Source of the DNA: Brugia malayi
Lineage: Eukaryota; Nematoda; Chromadorea; Rhabditida; Onchocercidae
Direction of reading: 5' to 3'
Assembly: GCF_000002995.4 (NCBI RefSeq)
Contig: NW_025062479.1
Location: 7,679,721-7,743,720 of the forward strand
Length of the DNA: 64,000 nucleotides
The translations under genes were made by a program, and so were the position numbers. The notes under the pieces are model-generated. The model worked only from the letters and a program-made list of their open reading frames with translations. It ran no database searches and was not told the origin of the DNA. This document shows, one piece after another, positions 15,331 through 27,932 of this stretch (position 1 is the first letter of the stretch; every line of letters begins with the position of its first letter).

Positions 15331-18300
15331 ATGATGATTGACAATGACCGGCCACCTGAACCCATTGCAAGTGATTACGTTGAACTAGGAACGCTGCTCA
15401 TTTTGTTTATTATTGGTGGACCGTTAAATCTTGCGGCACATACTCAGGTAAATGCATTTATTTCACAAAAATCATTTTGAAGCTTCAAAATTTTCATTAA
15501 GAATTAAAAATGCAAATAAAATTTTGTGGCAATTTCAATTCATGTGCTATGCAAAATTGTAGTACAGGAAAAAAAAGCATTAATTATCTCTGATATCACA
15601 TACTTTTGCATATTTTTCTGATTTTTAGAATGAAGGATGGCTTCATTTCTGCAGGTATAGGAGTGGTTCCTAGCATCTGTAATTCCTGATTTTGATAATA
15701 TAAGGAATAACCAAGGTCAGGAATGACAGATTTTGGAGAAAAAGTTGTCTCACATATGCTTGAAATAAACCAGTCTTGACTATTGTAAAATTTTTAAATT
15801 TATGATAAATTTGGCTACATCATTATTGCCGAAAAACGAATAGCTTTCCAATCATTCATATAATTTCTTATTCTTTGTCGGTCGTAGGTCATCTTGATTT
15901 TGACCTTTACTAAGTAAGAGGATTCATTATGTCATAAAAAATATTTGAGAGAGTTAACTCAGGAAGTTTTACTTAAATAAAATTATTTGTCATAAAATCA
16001 CAAAAAAATCAGAGGCATTGAAGAAAACATAACAGTCAAGGCAACGTCCAACAACAACAATATTGTTTCATTCCCGTACTGACATTTTAGGAATCCTGAA
16101 CCGAAAACTGGATAATATGACCTCATCTCAATAGTGTCCTAATTCTAAAGGGAGCTACCTACATTTAAATCAAAGAACTCAACAATGTTGAAGGCTGCAA
16201 AAGTTTTTTTGAAGACTGAAAAAATCAGCAGCGAAATTTTTTTATCCCTTGATACATCAAAAAAAAAATCTTCGCAAATTGTTACAACATCATGTCTTCC
16301 ACCCCAATGTCAAAACATTAAAAAGCAAAAATTTTAACAAGATTTCAGATCACAGAGCGACCATCGGCTACACGTCTTGATATCTTAAAACGACATTTGA
16401 ATTATTCTGATTTATTAGTACTGTTCATATATGTACCATCACGAGTCTGTTGGCTACTGACGTATGACTGGCGAGGTGGAAATTCTTTATGTAAAATTAT
16501 CAAATTCCTTCATACATTTTCTTTTCAGGTGAAAATTTCAAAATTTATAGGAAAATTTGTTGCCTTTAAAAAATTAATCAAAGCTCGGATGTGTCAGTCC
16601 ACTTAGTTACAGAAATGATGTTTAAGTAATATTTATATTATAGGATTTTGTCTAAAGTGAATTACTGTGTGGCTTTCAATCACTTTATTTATATTTTTCT
16701 GTTTAACAGAAAAATCATTGGAAGCAGTTTTAATGTCTTGATGATTTTTTTTTGCTGATGAATTTTTCTTTTTTTAAATTAGGCAACAAAATATCTATCT
16801 TCCTGAAGGATTTTTATAAATTCTAATAAAGTATAAAAAGCAAAGAAGAATTGTGGCAATAATTTTAGATATCCATTCTGCTTTCCGAAATTAGTAAAAA
16901 GAGCAGTGCATGACTTTACTTCTGTCCAGACGGTGCTAACCTCGGAAAGTAGAATTGACGTCAATAGTTTTTCAATATAAAATTTCATCAGTTTACAGCT
17001 GGAGATTTTTCGTCTAAAGTTTGGCGCTAAAAATAATCAGTAATTAAAATCGTCATCGATAGATGCCAATCTTCTTGAAATCACTATATTATGATTAAAA
17101 ATCTGAGTTCAGGTATCATCAAATGTGATTGTTTGTATAGCAATTGATCGACTATTATCAGTAATGTCATCACAACATCATTCATCCGAAAAAGCCCAGC
17201 GAAGGACTCGAGCCATGCTTATGGTAGCATGGATTGCTGCTGCTATTATTAGCACACCACAGTTTGTTGTATGGAAAACATTTCTTGCATTTGAGGAGCT
17301 TAACTGGAGTCAGTGTATGCAGGTAAATATTGCTTTAACATGTGACTTCAAAAATTTTGAGAATTTTTGAAAATCTGTTTCATTGATGGTAGGTATGAAA
17401 TATTATTTTCGTAATTGTATATCTATTTTAGTTGTATTTAAATTTTCATTTTTCCCTTTTGATTGCTTCGCTTTAGATTCTGAATGAATTTAACTACAGA
17501 TCTGGGAAATAATTCGCGTTGAACAAACTATGCAAAATCGTAGTGTCGGGATATCGCGTCAACTGATGGAACAAGAAAACATTTATGTTGTTGTTCATAT
17601 GATGCTGATTTTTTGGGTTCCAGCAACTACTGTTCTGGTTTGTTTCTTTGTTTCTTTCAACTACATCTTTCTATCCTTTGTCCAACAGTAAATTCTTGAA
17701 TAAAAGGAGATACTAAATCAATAAATGTATGATATTAGGTAAATTTTTCTTGTAGTAAAGTGAACTGCAATGTTTTGCAGTTGTGTTATCTAATTGTATC
17801 CTGTTGGGTTTACCTAAATTCACGGCCCAAAACAAAGACCGTGATGTACTCGCGTAATGCTATCGGTTACAAAGGCAGCAGACGGTGCATAAGGAGCCAA
17901 CAGAAATCTTCTGGTATGTGGAAAATTTCAGATTTCAGATGTAGTTAAGATCACTGATCACTGGAAAAATGTAACCAACTGTAAACCTAAGTGACTTGTC
18001 CAAATATAACCAAACGAATATGAAACGAAAGGATAACAAGAGAAGACCTCTGTTTTGAATTAGCTCTATTTACTCAATTTTGGATTCTCCTTTAAAACAG
18101 ATTGTACAGTATTCATTACTAATACTACCACTGATAATAATAATAATAAATCATTAAATAACAAATAGTAGCAACTTATCCTTTGTTTGGCTAAAAAGTT
18201 ATTTATGCTACCACAACAGATATTACCCAAAATTTTTGGAACAGATTGTTTCGGAAATCCACTACTTGTTTTCGCCAGAAATTTTGGCCTAATAAAAAGT

Positions 18301-20184
18301 GCTAATAGTGTTTGTAGTTGGAGTCGGAAATTTTGGCTTAGAAAGGCAGAAATTCTTAGGCGGTTCGTAATGAGCTCATTATTCCGACGTCTCCACTTTT
18401 CTTTCTGGTATGGTTCGGGCATGGAGATATACTGAAGCATTCAGATAAGCACAATTTTTTTCTTTTTTTTTAAAAAAAATGCTTTTTATCCACGACTTCT
18501 GCGTAAATGTATGTGTGTAATTTTTGTGAGCAAACTGGAACCATTTTTATTTTGAAACTTCCTTTTTGTATTTGGAAGGCTTTTCCTTCAGGCTCTTAGA
18601 TCTTTTTTTGTTTCTGTTGACCTTATAAGAGCTCAAGTCATAAAACTGAAAATATGCGAGAAACATATAAAGTATGAGTCACTAAACTTAAAGTAATCGA
18701 ATTAATAAGCGTGAGAACAGCTCATACCACCGAATGTAAATATCTAGAAAGGAAATACATCTTTCATTTAATTATTACTCAAAATAAACGAAAAAAAAAA
18801 CCATTAACAAGATGTTCCTTCTCATTAGCCTGTACGTCTGATACGTACAAGCGTATTATTGATCATTATTATTTGAAGGGATGAAGCGCACATAGAGAAG
18901 TAACGCGCTATGTGAAATAGAAAATAAAGAAAGGGTCATGGTGATGGATAGCTGTCGAAATGAGGCGAGGGGTGGATTATTGCTACTCATAGATTGTCTA
19001 AGGTTGAAGTCCATCTACGCCTCAAGTTTTTAAGGAATACCCATCAAGCATATCTTGGCTTGTAACCGGGACTAAAAGAAATATATTTGTTTATAGACTA
19101 AAAATAAATGAACAATCCATAAAGTAATTTAATAACTATAAAATTGTTTGCGATCAAAATATGGGCCGGGTTTTGTTATTCAAATTGGATTTGAAATCAA
19201 ACGTGATCATCCTAATGGCAACAGTCATTCTGTAATTCATAACATAACGCAATAAAAATACTTACGATCTGCAGGTTGGAAAGCTATAAAACCGACGCCA
19301 AAGAACGGAAAGAATGAAAACACATCGTTGCCATTAAGACGTACGTTTTTCTCAGTCACTGCTTTATCATTTTTTACAGAGATGTTTCATGAAATTAAAA
19401 AAATGTTGATTGACCCAAGAAGAGAAACGGTCATTCAACTGCACTAAATCGCAGTGATCGTTGTTTTGTCGTTCATAGCAGCGCATCTCCCTGCTGATGC
19501 TGTGGTTGCATGCTAGATGCAGTCCTATATGAGGATTTTGAATGATATATGAAGCCGATCACTGGAATCATTCTGTTTAATTTATCCATTGACTAGTCAT
19601 TCTTGACTAGTTTATACTTTCATACTCTCAGTGTAGTTTTAGCGAATCTGCGCATCGTTATTAGTGAAAATGGTCAGGCAGCCAGGAGGCAACCGATAAC
19701 GAAACAAGAGAAAACCAATAGTGCCGAATGCGGCTCAGATGGTTACGTTATCAACTATCGGTCGTACAACACTAAAATTATACGGTGAGTTTATTGTTAA
19801 GTATATTTCCCAACTTACAGTCTTTAAATTATATAGCTTTATTTAATTAACATATGAAAGTTTCAGGAGTCGAGCGATTCGAGTAAGTTTTCAACTGGTG
19901 GCTGCTTATATAATATGTTGGTTACCCTACAATGGGCTTAGTTTGTATCATTTTATGGACCCTCAAGGATTTTTTGAGGCGCATGCTAATAAGGCAAGTT
20001 TTTTTTTTTTAGAATATTTTGGACCAAAACACAGTCAAAAAATTTATATGAAAATATGTTAATTAAAATGATCTTCCAGGTCTATTGTTTGCATAGCATT
20101 ATGGTTTTCAATGCAGTAATCAATCCATATCTTTATGGACCATTTGGGAATTTCTTATCACCGAGACGGACTGATACAAACTAA
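15331..20184 (+). CDS. Rhodopsin-family GPCR, GnRH/AKH-receptor-like neuropeptide receptor
   Basis: A seven-helix receptor of the plasma membrane, 383 residues, in eight phase-compatible exons: 15331-15447, 16349-16528, 17113-17322, 17500-17637, 17781-17913, 19643-19784, 19867-19993, 20080-20184 (stop TAA). Exon 1 starts ATGATG directly after TTTTTTAG, which could be a spliced-leader site. TM1 is VELGTLLILFIIGG. TM2-TM3 contain NYSDLLVLF and SLCKIIKFLHTF. The TM3 end reads IDRLL, so the DRY motif is DRL. The extracellular loop 2 cysteine is in WSQCMQ and can pair with the TM3 cysteine. TM5 is around VVVHMMLIFWVPATTVL. TM6 has ICWLPYNGLSL. TM7 has NAVINPYLYG (NPxxY). The FLHTF and SQC surroundings recall the nematode GnRH/AKH-receptor-related (gnrr) family; the ligand is unknown. 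The cytoplasmic tail is only about 14 residues without cysteine. Intron 7 begins with GC, not GT. AATAAA lies at 20769-20774. GPCR identity is firm; the subfamily is moderately supported. Confidence 0.87.
18275..18360 (+). repeat. Dispersed repeat, copy 1 (inside GPCR intron 5)
   Basis: 86 bases align without gaps to 24815-24900, with 13 mismatches counted by eye (about 85% identity). Most differences are transitions. The copies share AGAAAGGCAGAAAT and AAAAATTTTGGC-like stretches. This copy sits in intron 5 of the GPCR. A shorter related stretch begins near 18215. Long open frames on both strands here are not a gene; they overlap the repeat and interrupt a clean intron. Confidence 0.85.
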
Positions 20185-20435
20185 TGTACTTCATTCATTT
20201 ATGAATCTAAAACTTTTGTTATAGCCGTGTTCCCTTTATAACAAAAAGTTTGATAACATTCTGGTCATAATGAGAAGATCGTCTCAAAAAAAGCTTTTTC
20301 AAATGTTTGTGACGGTGAAATCGACGTTTCGTGCACAAGTTCCTTTAAACCAAGTTTAAAAAAAAAATGAGCTAGCGGCGTCGCATAGAGCTCTCAAGAA
20401 GTTTGTCTATAGTCACGTAGATGCGAATAGACTAA

Positions 20436-20463
20436 TTTACTAGTAATATTTATTACTAGTAAA
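20436..20463. repeat. Perfect 13-bp inverted repeat (hairpin) downstream of the GPCR
   Basis: Arms 20436-20448 (TTTACTAGTAATA) and 20451-20463 are exact reverse complements with a 2-nt spacer. It lies about 250 bp after the GPCR stop codon and before the AATAAA at 20769, so it would be in the 3' UTR of a transcript ending there. Confidence 0.9.
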
Positions 20464-22665
20464 AGTATTGCAGTTTATAAAGACCTGAATTTATATATGG
20501 ATTTCCTGAAGAAAGTTGAATTCAATTAGAAACTATTAGAACTGGTAGGAAGGGATGACGCAAACGAATAAGTGAAGTGCAATTGATCTTATAGCTTAAG
20601 GTTCCAAATTTCATTCCCGTATTAATGCGCACTTGGAATATATGCAGATAAAAGCACAGTATGCGTCTTTTTCACAACTGATGGAACTTGAAATAAATTC
20701 AATATGAGATGTAAGCAGTCGTTACGTTATTACACTCAAGATAAGATTACTGTTATTAATGTGCATTCAATAAAACATCCGTTTGAGAATTGTATAATGG
20801 TTTATTTTGTCCGATATATCTTTCGAAAGAAGGTGACTTTAAAAAGGCACAGCAATCCTTAGTATTGGGCTTGGAGTCGAAAGATATTCACGAGAATGAG
20901 CTAGCTGTTAAGCTTATGATTTGACTAAATTGAGAGACATTTCTTACAATTATACAATCAATTATTCTATTTCATTTATTTAACTCAAATTTGAAGATAT
21001 TATGTGAAATGATTTATTCAATATAATTTGATCCGTTAGATAAAATTCAATGATATAAATCTCAATCATGGATAATTAAAGCATGTCGAATTTTGCAGAA
21101 TATGTTCGAATTTTTAGGGAGAACTACGCAGCAACAACCGTGAAGATATGAATGAGCTAAGTTGCAACTAATCCGACTACCCCTTCCTCTTAACATCTCC
21201 ACATGGCACCAGTCGGATTTTGAACATGGTTATCTTAAGGTCACTATAGAAGCTCGTTGATATTCAAATCGTATTACCTAAACTAACAGTCTTTCTGTAG
21301 TTGGCTTGCAGAATCGTACGTTGGTTATGAGATATAATCTGCACATTTTACTTCTGCTTTTTTCTCATGCCATTCTCATTTACGTCGTTTCCATGCTATT
21401 AGCATATAAGTTGATTGGTCGTGGTAGATCGTATTGTGGATATAGATCATTGTTTCAGAAATTGAAACAACGACTCTTTTTTCTGTTTCTTTTTTTTAGA
21501 ACATATTTAGAACAAATCTTTTTTACAAGTTTTCTTTTGCAATATTTCTTTAGTTAATGAACTCTGTTGGTTATTTTGGCATCTTCAATAAATAAGTCTA
21601 TAATATCCATATCAAGCATGAATACCGTTGCTATGCTTATTTCTCATATAAAACGTTGGTTATTTTAAATGTATAAAAAATTTTCTTGTTTGGAATGTAC
21701 AATTAGAAATTTGACAATAAGAAATTCAATTATTGCAACTCATATCTCACAACAGTTGTAAAAGTGCTAAATGCTAGTAGAGTTGATAAACTAACGGATA
21801 ACTGCTGATCTTTGAGATATTCTTCCTACTGTTAAAGTTTAAAGGTTCATCATTTCATGAGTTTGACTCAAATAATTCTCATGTGCAATTACCCCTTTTA
21901 ACTAAAAATAAATATAATCATAATATATCATGTTGATGTGGTTTTAACTTGATTTGGTAAGAATTTGAAATGAGACAGTGTAGAGAATCAGTTTTACAGC
22001 AAAAAAAAAGAAAAAAAAAAAAAATGAGCATTCTTGCTTTTGCTTTGTTTAATTTATTGAGATGAGATGGATAATAATGGCAGTGGTGATGACTAGTAAT
22101 CATATGTAAATTCCATTTGCAGTAAAATATGCCTGTCGCTTGCATCGAGAACCATATCGATATGAATTACAAATATATTATTGATGCATCCCACTGCTGT
22201 TGCTTTATTTTGATCCGAAATAAATTCGTAATAAGAATGACAGGGATGACTTTGCTAATTCTGTTCTTTATTTTTTGATGTTGGGGTCGAAGATTTTGGT
22301 TTCTAATGTAGCTTTAAAATAAAGATTTACTTAGTTGGTGGTATTCAAGTAAATGTTATTCAAATTAGTTTTCATGTTTCATTGTGTCTAGAACAATTTA
22401 AAGTTCATATCATTTTGAATGTTTGAAGGATGATTCTTCAACTTATACTCGATAATAGTTAACAAAAGGAATTGATTTAGAGATGGACTCAATTTTTCTT
22501 TATCCCATTAATTCAAAGTTTTGGTTTTGCAAAAAAAAAAAAAAGAATACTTTTGTATTTTTACGAGTTTATTTAACAATCGAGGAAGACCGACTATGCT
22601 TAATTGAATCAGAGAAATTCGGAAAAGTTCCGATGTAATCCCTCAACGATAATGTCATGCTGTTA

Positions 22666-22796
22666 ATTGCTGCAGACATTTGTTTTATTAGCGATTTTCA
22701 ACTTTTTAATTGTATAATAAATCAGTTTTTTTTGGAGGAAATAGAATAATATTTTCTTTTTATCGTTGTTTGAATAAAATGAATGTCTGCAGCAAT
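22666..22796. repeat. Inverted repeat with 15-bp perfect arms and 101-bp centre
   Basis: ATTGCTGCAGACATT at 22666-22680 is the exact reverse complement of 22782-22796. Similarity continues imperfectly on both sides of the arms. The AT-rich centre shows no open frame. This could be a small non-autonomous inverted-repeat element or a structured transcript. I see no clear target-site duplication. Confidence 0.75.
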
Positions 22797-24814
22797 CAAC
22801 AAGGTTGCTTCAGTATTTAAGTGGAAATGATGAACAGAACTGACTGAAATGAAATGATGGAGTGAACGCTGCAGATGAAAATGAACGATGCATAGCTCTC
22901 ATATTTTTGATCATTAAAATGATGGGAATGTTTCCCATATAGATTTGTTCAAACTATGTCAAATTTCCATTTCAAGAGAAATATTCAAATATTTATTATT
23001 CAAATTAATTAAATAATTTATTTAGGCAATTATAATTCAGATTACTTGATTTTTGGACCGTTTTTTGAAATCATAAAAGTATATTCGATTCTTTAACTAT
23101 GATTTAAAACTGAATTTTTTTTGACTTTGATAAATTTTAAAAAGCAGATTACGATTTAAGGAAAACTATTGATATTTTCTGTTCGTACCAGTATCCCCTT
23201 TCTTTTCCGACGATAAGCTAATTTTTGGAAAAAATTTAGGAATTTGAGGGTGTTGTTAGTTTCAGGAAACTTTGTATTCCTAGGTAATCACATTTTCAGT
23301 CAACACATGATCCTGCCTAACGCGAAAAGATCTTAGCGAACTTTCTCCAATTTATAGTCTTTATCTAAAAACGCCACAACACTTTGAGAAGAAATTTGTA
23401 CATCCAAACAGACCGGTCAAGAGAAGATAAGAGATGAAAAAGAAAAATAGAAGTTTGCACATTAATTTCATATCCAAAGCATTTCCTTTCAATGAGTTTT
23501 TTCTCTATGTAACATAAAAATTCTTTTGCAGTCACTCCTTAATATAATTATCTTTCATATAAAACTTGATATAACAACCATTTTTTGGTATAATTCTTGC
23601 ATATTATTAATTACCAATATGTTCATTTCTAAAAGAGATTAAAATTTTTTTTGAAATAACTCCTGATATTCTGTGGTTGAAGAAACGGTATGATTCCGGA
23701 TGATGCATCTGTTGACTTGTTGATAGTTTGAAAGAAGTAGTTATTTAGAAGAATGAACGTTGTGATAAATACTGTTACAATTCCTAACATGTTCATTTGT
23801 AAGGAATAATTCCCTGCAAGGAAACAGGATGAATTAGATTATTCCGTCTTTTTCGCTCGACATGCAAAGCAAGCATTCATTTTGAGAATTTCTTGCCATC
23901 CTTTGTCATACAATTATTCATCGGCTTATTTATTTATTTATACACTTAGCGATTTGCTTATTCATTTATTCATATATATGAAATGAAAATTGAGAATAAA
24001 ATATGTGCAATATTTGTCTAATGATAACATGTGAAGTTCAATGGCTAATTAAATGTTATGATATATTGCAATGATAATTGTATGATTTATATACCTGGAT
24101 GAAAGCTAATCACATGCCAGCTCTTATTTTTATAGATTTATTGCATAAAAGTTTCAATGAGGATACAATTGATCATAGTAAGTTCTTACTATCGTTATTG
24201 TAGTTATTATTAAATATAGAACTTCATATACCTTCATCAGACTACAATGTATTAGATATTTGATCTGAAAAGCATGAAAGCAATTCCTTATCTTATCACA
24301 TAGTATCATCTTTAAGATTGATCCTTTTTTACAGAAAAGTGAAATTGAGGAATTGCTTTAAAAGAAGCATGTGACTAGTATGTGTGACTCAGATATAATC
24401 ATTATATTAAAAGGTTTCTAAACATTCAACAACCCAAGCACTTTTGTTATTTATTACTTCCGTAAGTCCATGACGAGGAAGTGGTAGTGGAGTAAAACCA
24501 TGGCTTTCCTTCACTGTTGTGAAGAATTTCCTTTCCCCCTATTCGTTAGCGGTATTTTAGCATACATTTCTACATTTCTTGCATCTTGTCTTTTTGTTTC
24601 ATTTTTCAATCAAATTCCTTTCATGTCATTGCAAATTATTTCCTATAACATCTTTCAAACACTGTTAAATTTATTCACTCATTAGTTAGCGTTTGTTAAA
24701 CCGAATAAAAATATCAAAATTACTGCAGATACAAATTGGTAGAAGACCATACAGTTCATATTTACAACTTTGTGGTTCATGACATTTAGCTTTCTTTTTA
24801 CCTCAATTATTACC

Positions 24815-24900
24815 CCAGAAATTTGGGCTTAATAGAAAGTGCTAATAATATTTATAGTTGAAGTCAAAAATTTTGGCCTAGAAAGGCAGAAATCCTTACC
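24815..24900 (+). repeat. Dispersed repeat, copy 2 (intergenic)
   Basis: Partner of 18275-18360: same length, no gaps, same orientation, about 85% identical by eye. It lies about 4.6 kb downstream of the GPCR stop codon in DNA without a gene. Confidence 0.85.
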
Positions 24901-27200
24901 CGATTTATTTCACATCCAACAGATTCATTGTCAGATGATGATTTCCACAACTCCTTTTATTTTATATCATGTAAACTGCATTGTTTCTCTTTATGAGCAA
25001 AATGTTATAAATTCGTTCATCTCTCAATTAACAAAACTTTAAACTAATGATCGTTTTTGCAGCTATAGAAGCCTTATGACTTCTGAAACTGTCGATGTTG
25101 CCTGACGTATCACATGCCAAACACGGATTAGAACTCTAGTATTTCTATTAATATGCCGACTAAAAAGTATAACGCACAAATTACAGTAGCGAAATTTACT
25201 GTCAGCTCAGATTCCTTGATAAAACTGATGATTTTAATTACTAACTAGCACAGAACTCCTACTTGAAGATGAAACGGTTGAAATCATAGTTCATTAGGAA
25301 TGGCAAATTAATTATAAATTTAAAAATCTACACGTGCCTATTTATTGCGAATGGGACCGTTGAAACAACAACAACATTTATTATTATGAAAAGTTGTTTC
25401 AAATTTTAGAGTGTTCTGGAATTCTCGAAATTTGCTTACTTTCTTTCCATAGGGAATTCTGTGTTTTTCGCAAACATGGAAATTTAGTTCCGCTTTGAAA
25501 TTTAAAATCAAAATTTAAATCATTTTAAAAATGAGTCTGAATTTTAATTTTATATTTTTCCATGGAAAAGCTTTCATTACGAAACTGAGATAAATTTTGC
25601 TTGATAAAATTAAGGACCACCCACTTGCACTTTCTTATTTCTCGGTCGCAGCTAAAAGCAGGCATGAAATCCGTATTTAATCAAGCCAAATGAGAAACCA
25701 CACTTTAAAATCGTCCCATTGTCGTTTATATCAACATTGAACAATCGAAGCACAAAAGAATGCAGTTATTTTCTTCTTTTTTCTGCATATACCTTCATGA
25801 GAGCTCAAATTGGACTGCACATACCAATTATTCAATTTACATCAAATTAAACAAAAGTTGGTGAAATGCCAAATGGTCATCCAAAATTGGAATTCGAAAA
25901 AGTTCGATGAAAATCCCTGTATAATGCGAAAATCGTGCTTTGCTGAGAAATTTTTCATTGAGATGTTGAAAAACAAATGTCATTAACTTCTAAATGATAG
26001 TATAAGAGGTATTCTAAAATTCTATCACTTCCAGTAAAACTAGAATGATTAAAATGATAACAGATTTTTTTATACTCTAATCAGTAATTAGCAGAATAAT
26101 TTTTTTAAAAAGCAATCAGAATGTATGTGTATATAGCGAAGGGAAGGAATATAGATGAGAAAATTTTTATGTTATTCTAATAAAAAATTTCTTTCCTCGC
26201 AGTACATCGCACCAAGCGTTTCCTGTAGATCATATTTGTCGTTTTGTAATGTGCAATGAATAATACTGGATACCTTGATTACTTCATGACTATTTTTTAT
26301 ATTCTGATTTCAACACTCAGCGCAATTTTTCTTGTAACAATGCACTTCTGCACTACCTTCCGTAAATGACAACAATTATGTAGTGGTGACTTATCGACAA
26401 TTCGGTCATCAAGTATGTTGACAACCCTCACTTCACATGTTATGGAACATGATATATACCAATTTAGTATGTATCAAATTCTCAACTGATATTATATGAC
26501 ATCCTTTTTATGAAGTCAACTATTTTCTTCAAATTAACTTAAAGTTTGCTTTCCCTGGAATTTGAAAAATGTTTCAGTTTGAAAAAAATTTGAAATTTTT
26601 AAGTGACATTTGCACAATAATGCTTTTATAAAAGTATGTCGAAATGGATTGTTGAAACTTTCTTTTATCTTTGTGCTTCACTGATTCATTTCTAAATTCA
26701 TTCCCTTGTCTTCTGCTGTGAAATAGGAACTTACAATTTTTTTCTTTTTGTCATTTCTGTTACTGTCGTTGTTTCAGAACAATAACAATAACAAAAATAT
26801 TAGTTATTCGAAATTATACTTTAGCAGAATAAGAACCTAATAAGCTGGCCGAAGAGATTAATTTGAGAAGTAGCGTAATTTCTTTCTGTTAACTTAATAC
26901 AGTAGCTACAAATCAGTGTTAAGTGCTGTTTTACAAGTCATTTGAGAATTTTCACAGTAAGAAGTTTCGTTCGAGAATGTCACAAAGAATCCTTACTGTC
27001 TTGGTTCCTAGTTGATGAGCTTTGACTAATAGGAGTCAAAGAAGGCTCGAATCCTTCCATTTTAACATTCAAAATCGTTCTAGATTTTTGTTTCTTGTAC
27101 TCATCCACAGTTGACATTTGACTTCACGACATTTCACCAAAAATTATGCAGTATGACTTTCACTTAAAGGTATAAGGTATCATGTAGATTCTTAACTTAC

Positions 27201-27353
27201 TAGATAACAATAATGTTTGGCTTTTGGAATGATATTTAACCCAGTCGCGAAAACACGGCTTAGCACACTTGTATTTTCGTAGAAGCTTGGCTAGATCGGA
27301 ATTCATCGTTTTAAGAATACAATTTTTCGTTTTGTAAGGGTACCATAGCAGCA
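27201..27353 (-). CDS. Possible internal exon of an unrecognised minus-strand gene
   Basis: On the minus strand a TTTTTCAG acceptor ends at 27354 and a GTAAGT donor starts at 27200, enclosing 153 bases open in one frame. The exon begins with two bases of a split codon and ends with one, a symmetric 1-1 exon. The peptide starts LLWYPYKTKNCILKT and includes KYKCAKPCFRDWVKYHSKS, with three cysteines and many basic residues. I do not recognise the family. No adjacent exon could be joined with certainty; one weak option is a short tail encoded near 27000-27060 that ends SSSTRNQDSKDSL. It lies just upstream of the flp-11 gene on the opposite strand. Splice signals and open frames of this size do occur by chance in DNA this AT-rich. 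Confidence 0.33.
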
Positions 27354-27932
27354 CTGAAAAATATTTATGAAATAAAAAAAAAAAAGTAAAATCATGAAGT
27401 AAATCTTAATAGTTTAATTTCAGAAAATTTTCGCGAAGTTCAAATTAATGGATTCAAATAAATAAGCTTATTAGCGCTGACATGCTTTGAAAACAAAATG
27501 TCTAGTGTTGTTCCTCATTTACCATATTATTAACATAATTAACAATTTGACATAAGTAAAGGGAGTTAATGAGTGAAGAAAGCACTTATTATATTCATCG
27601 TTAAGTGAAGCCAGAACTACCAGTCGTTGGTGAGACGTAATATTTCTTATCTTTTCTATGCCGTTTCTATGTAGCAAATTCCTAATATTTGCATTCCTAT
27701 GTGCCCGTTGTTGAAGATTTTTAATTCATTGCTCGGAAAGAGATCAGAAAATTTTAATAGCCAAGTTTAAATATATTTCAGCAGAAGATATTTGTTTGTT
27801 TTTAATCTGGAACGTAGTTCATTTTGATACGAGAAATTTAATTGCACAATATTTAGAAAATACTTTGCTCTTCCCGGTGAATGAAAGGAGGTCAAATCAA
27901 GCCGCGACAAAAGCACTATTAACAATCGTACA

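Larger units (their letters stand above)
20185..27200. other. 7 kb intergenic stretch without a supported gene
   Basis: The left part should be the GPCR 3' UTR. The best stray signal is an ATG at 21327 after a TTGCAG acceptor (21306-21311). It opens a signal-like hydrophobic stretch, MRYNLHILLLLFSHAILI, but a long polypyrimidine acceptor at 21484-21499 cuts the frame and no continuation was found. The region also holds the second copy of the dispersed repeat (24815-24900) and an inverted repeat (22666-22796). I see nothing else I can support. Confidence 0.6.

Noticed and set aside
18066..18440. Long open frames on both strands (124 and 82 codons).
   Set aside because: They overlap a dispersed repeat inside a well-supported GPCR intron and show no known protein features.
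27020..27065. tRNA-like signals: an 8-bp hairpin CTTTGACT/AGTCAAAG followed by a perfect T-arm-like GAAGG-CTCGAAT-CCTTC.
   Set aside because: No 7-bp acceptor stem pairs with the bases after the T-arm, there is no room for a variable loop, and the D-arm region does not fold. Coincidence.
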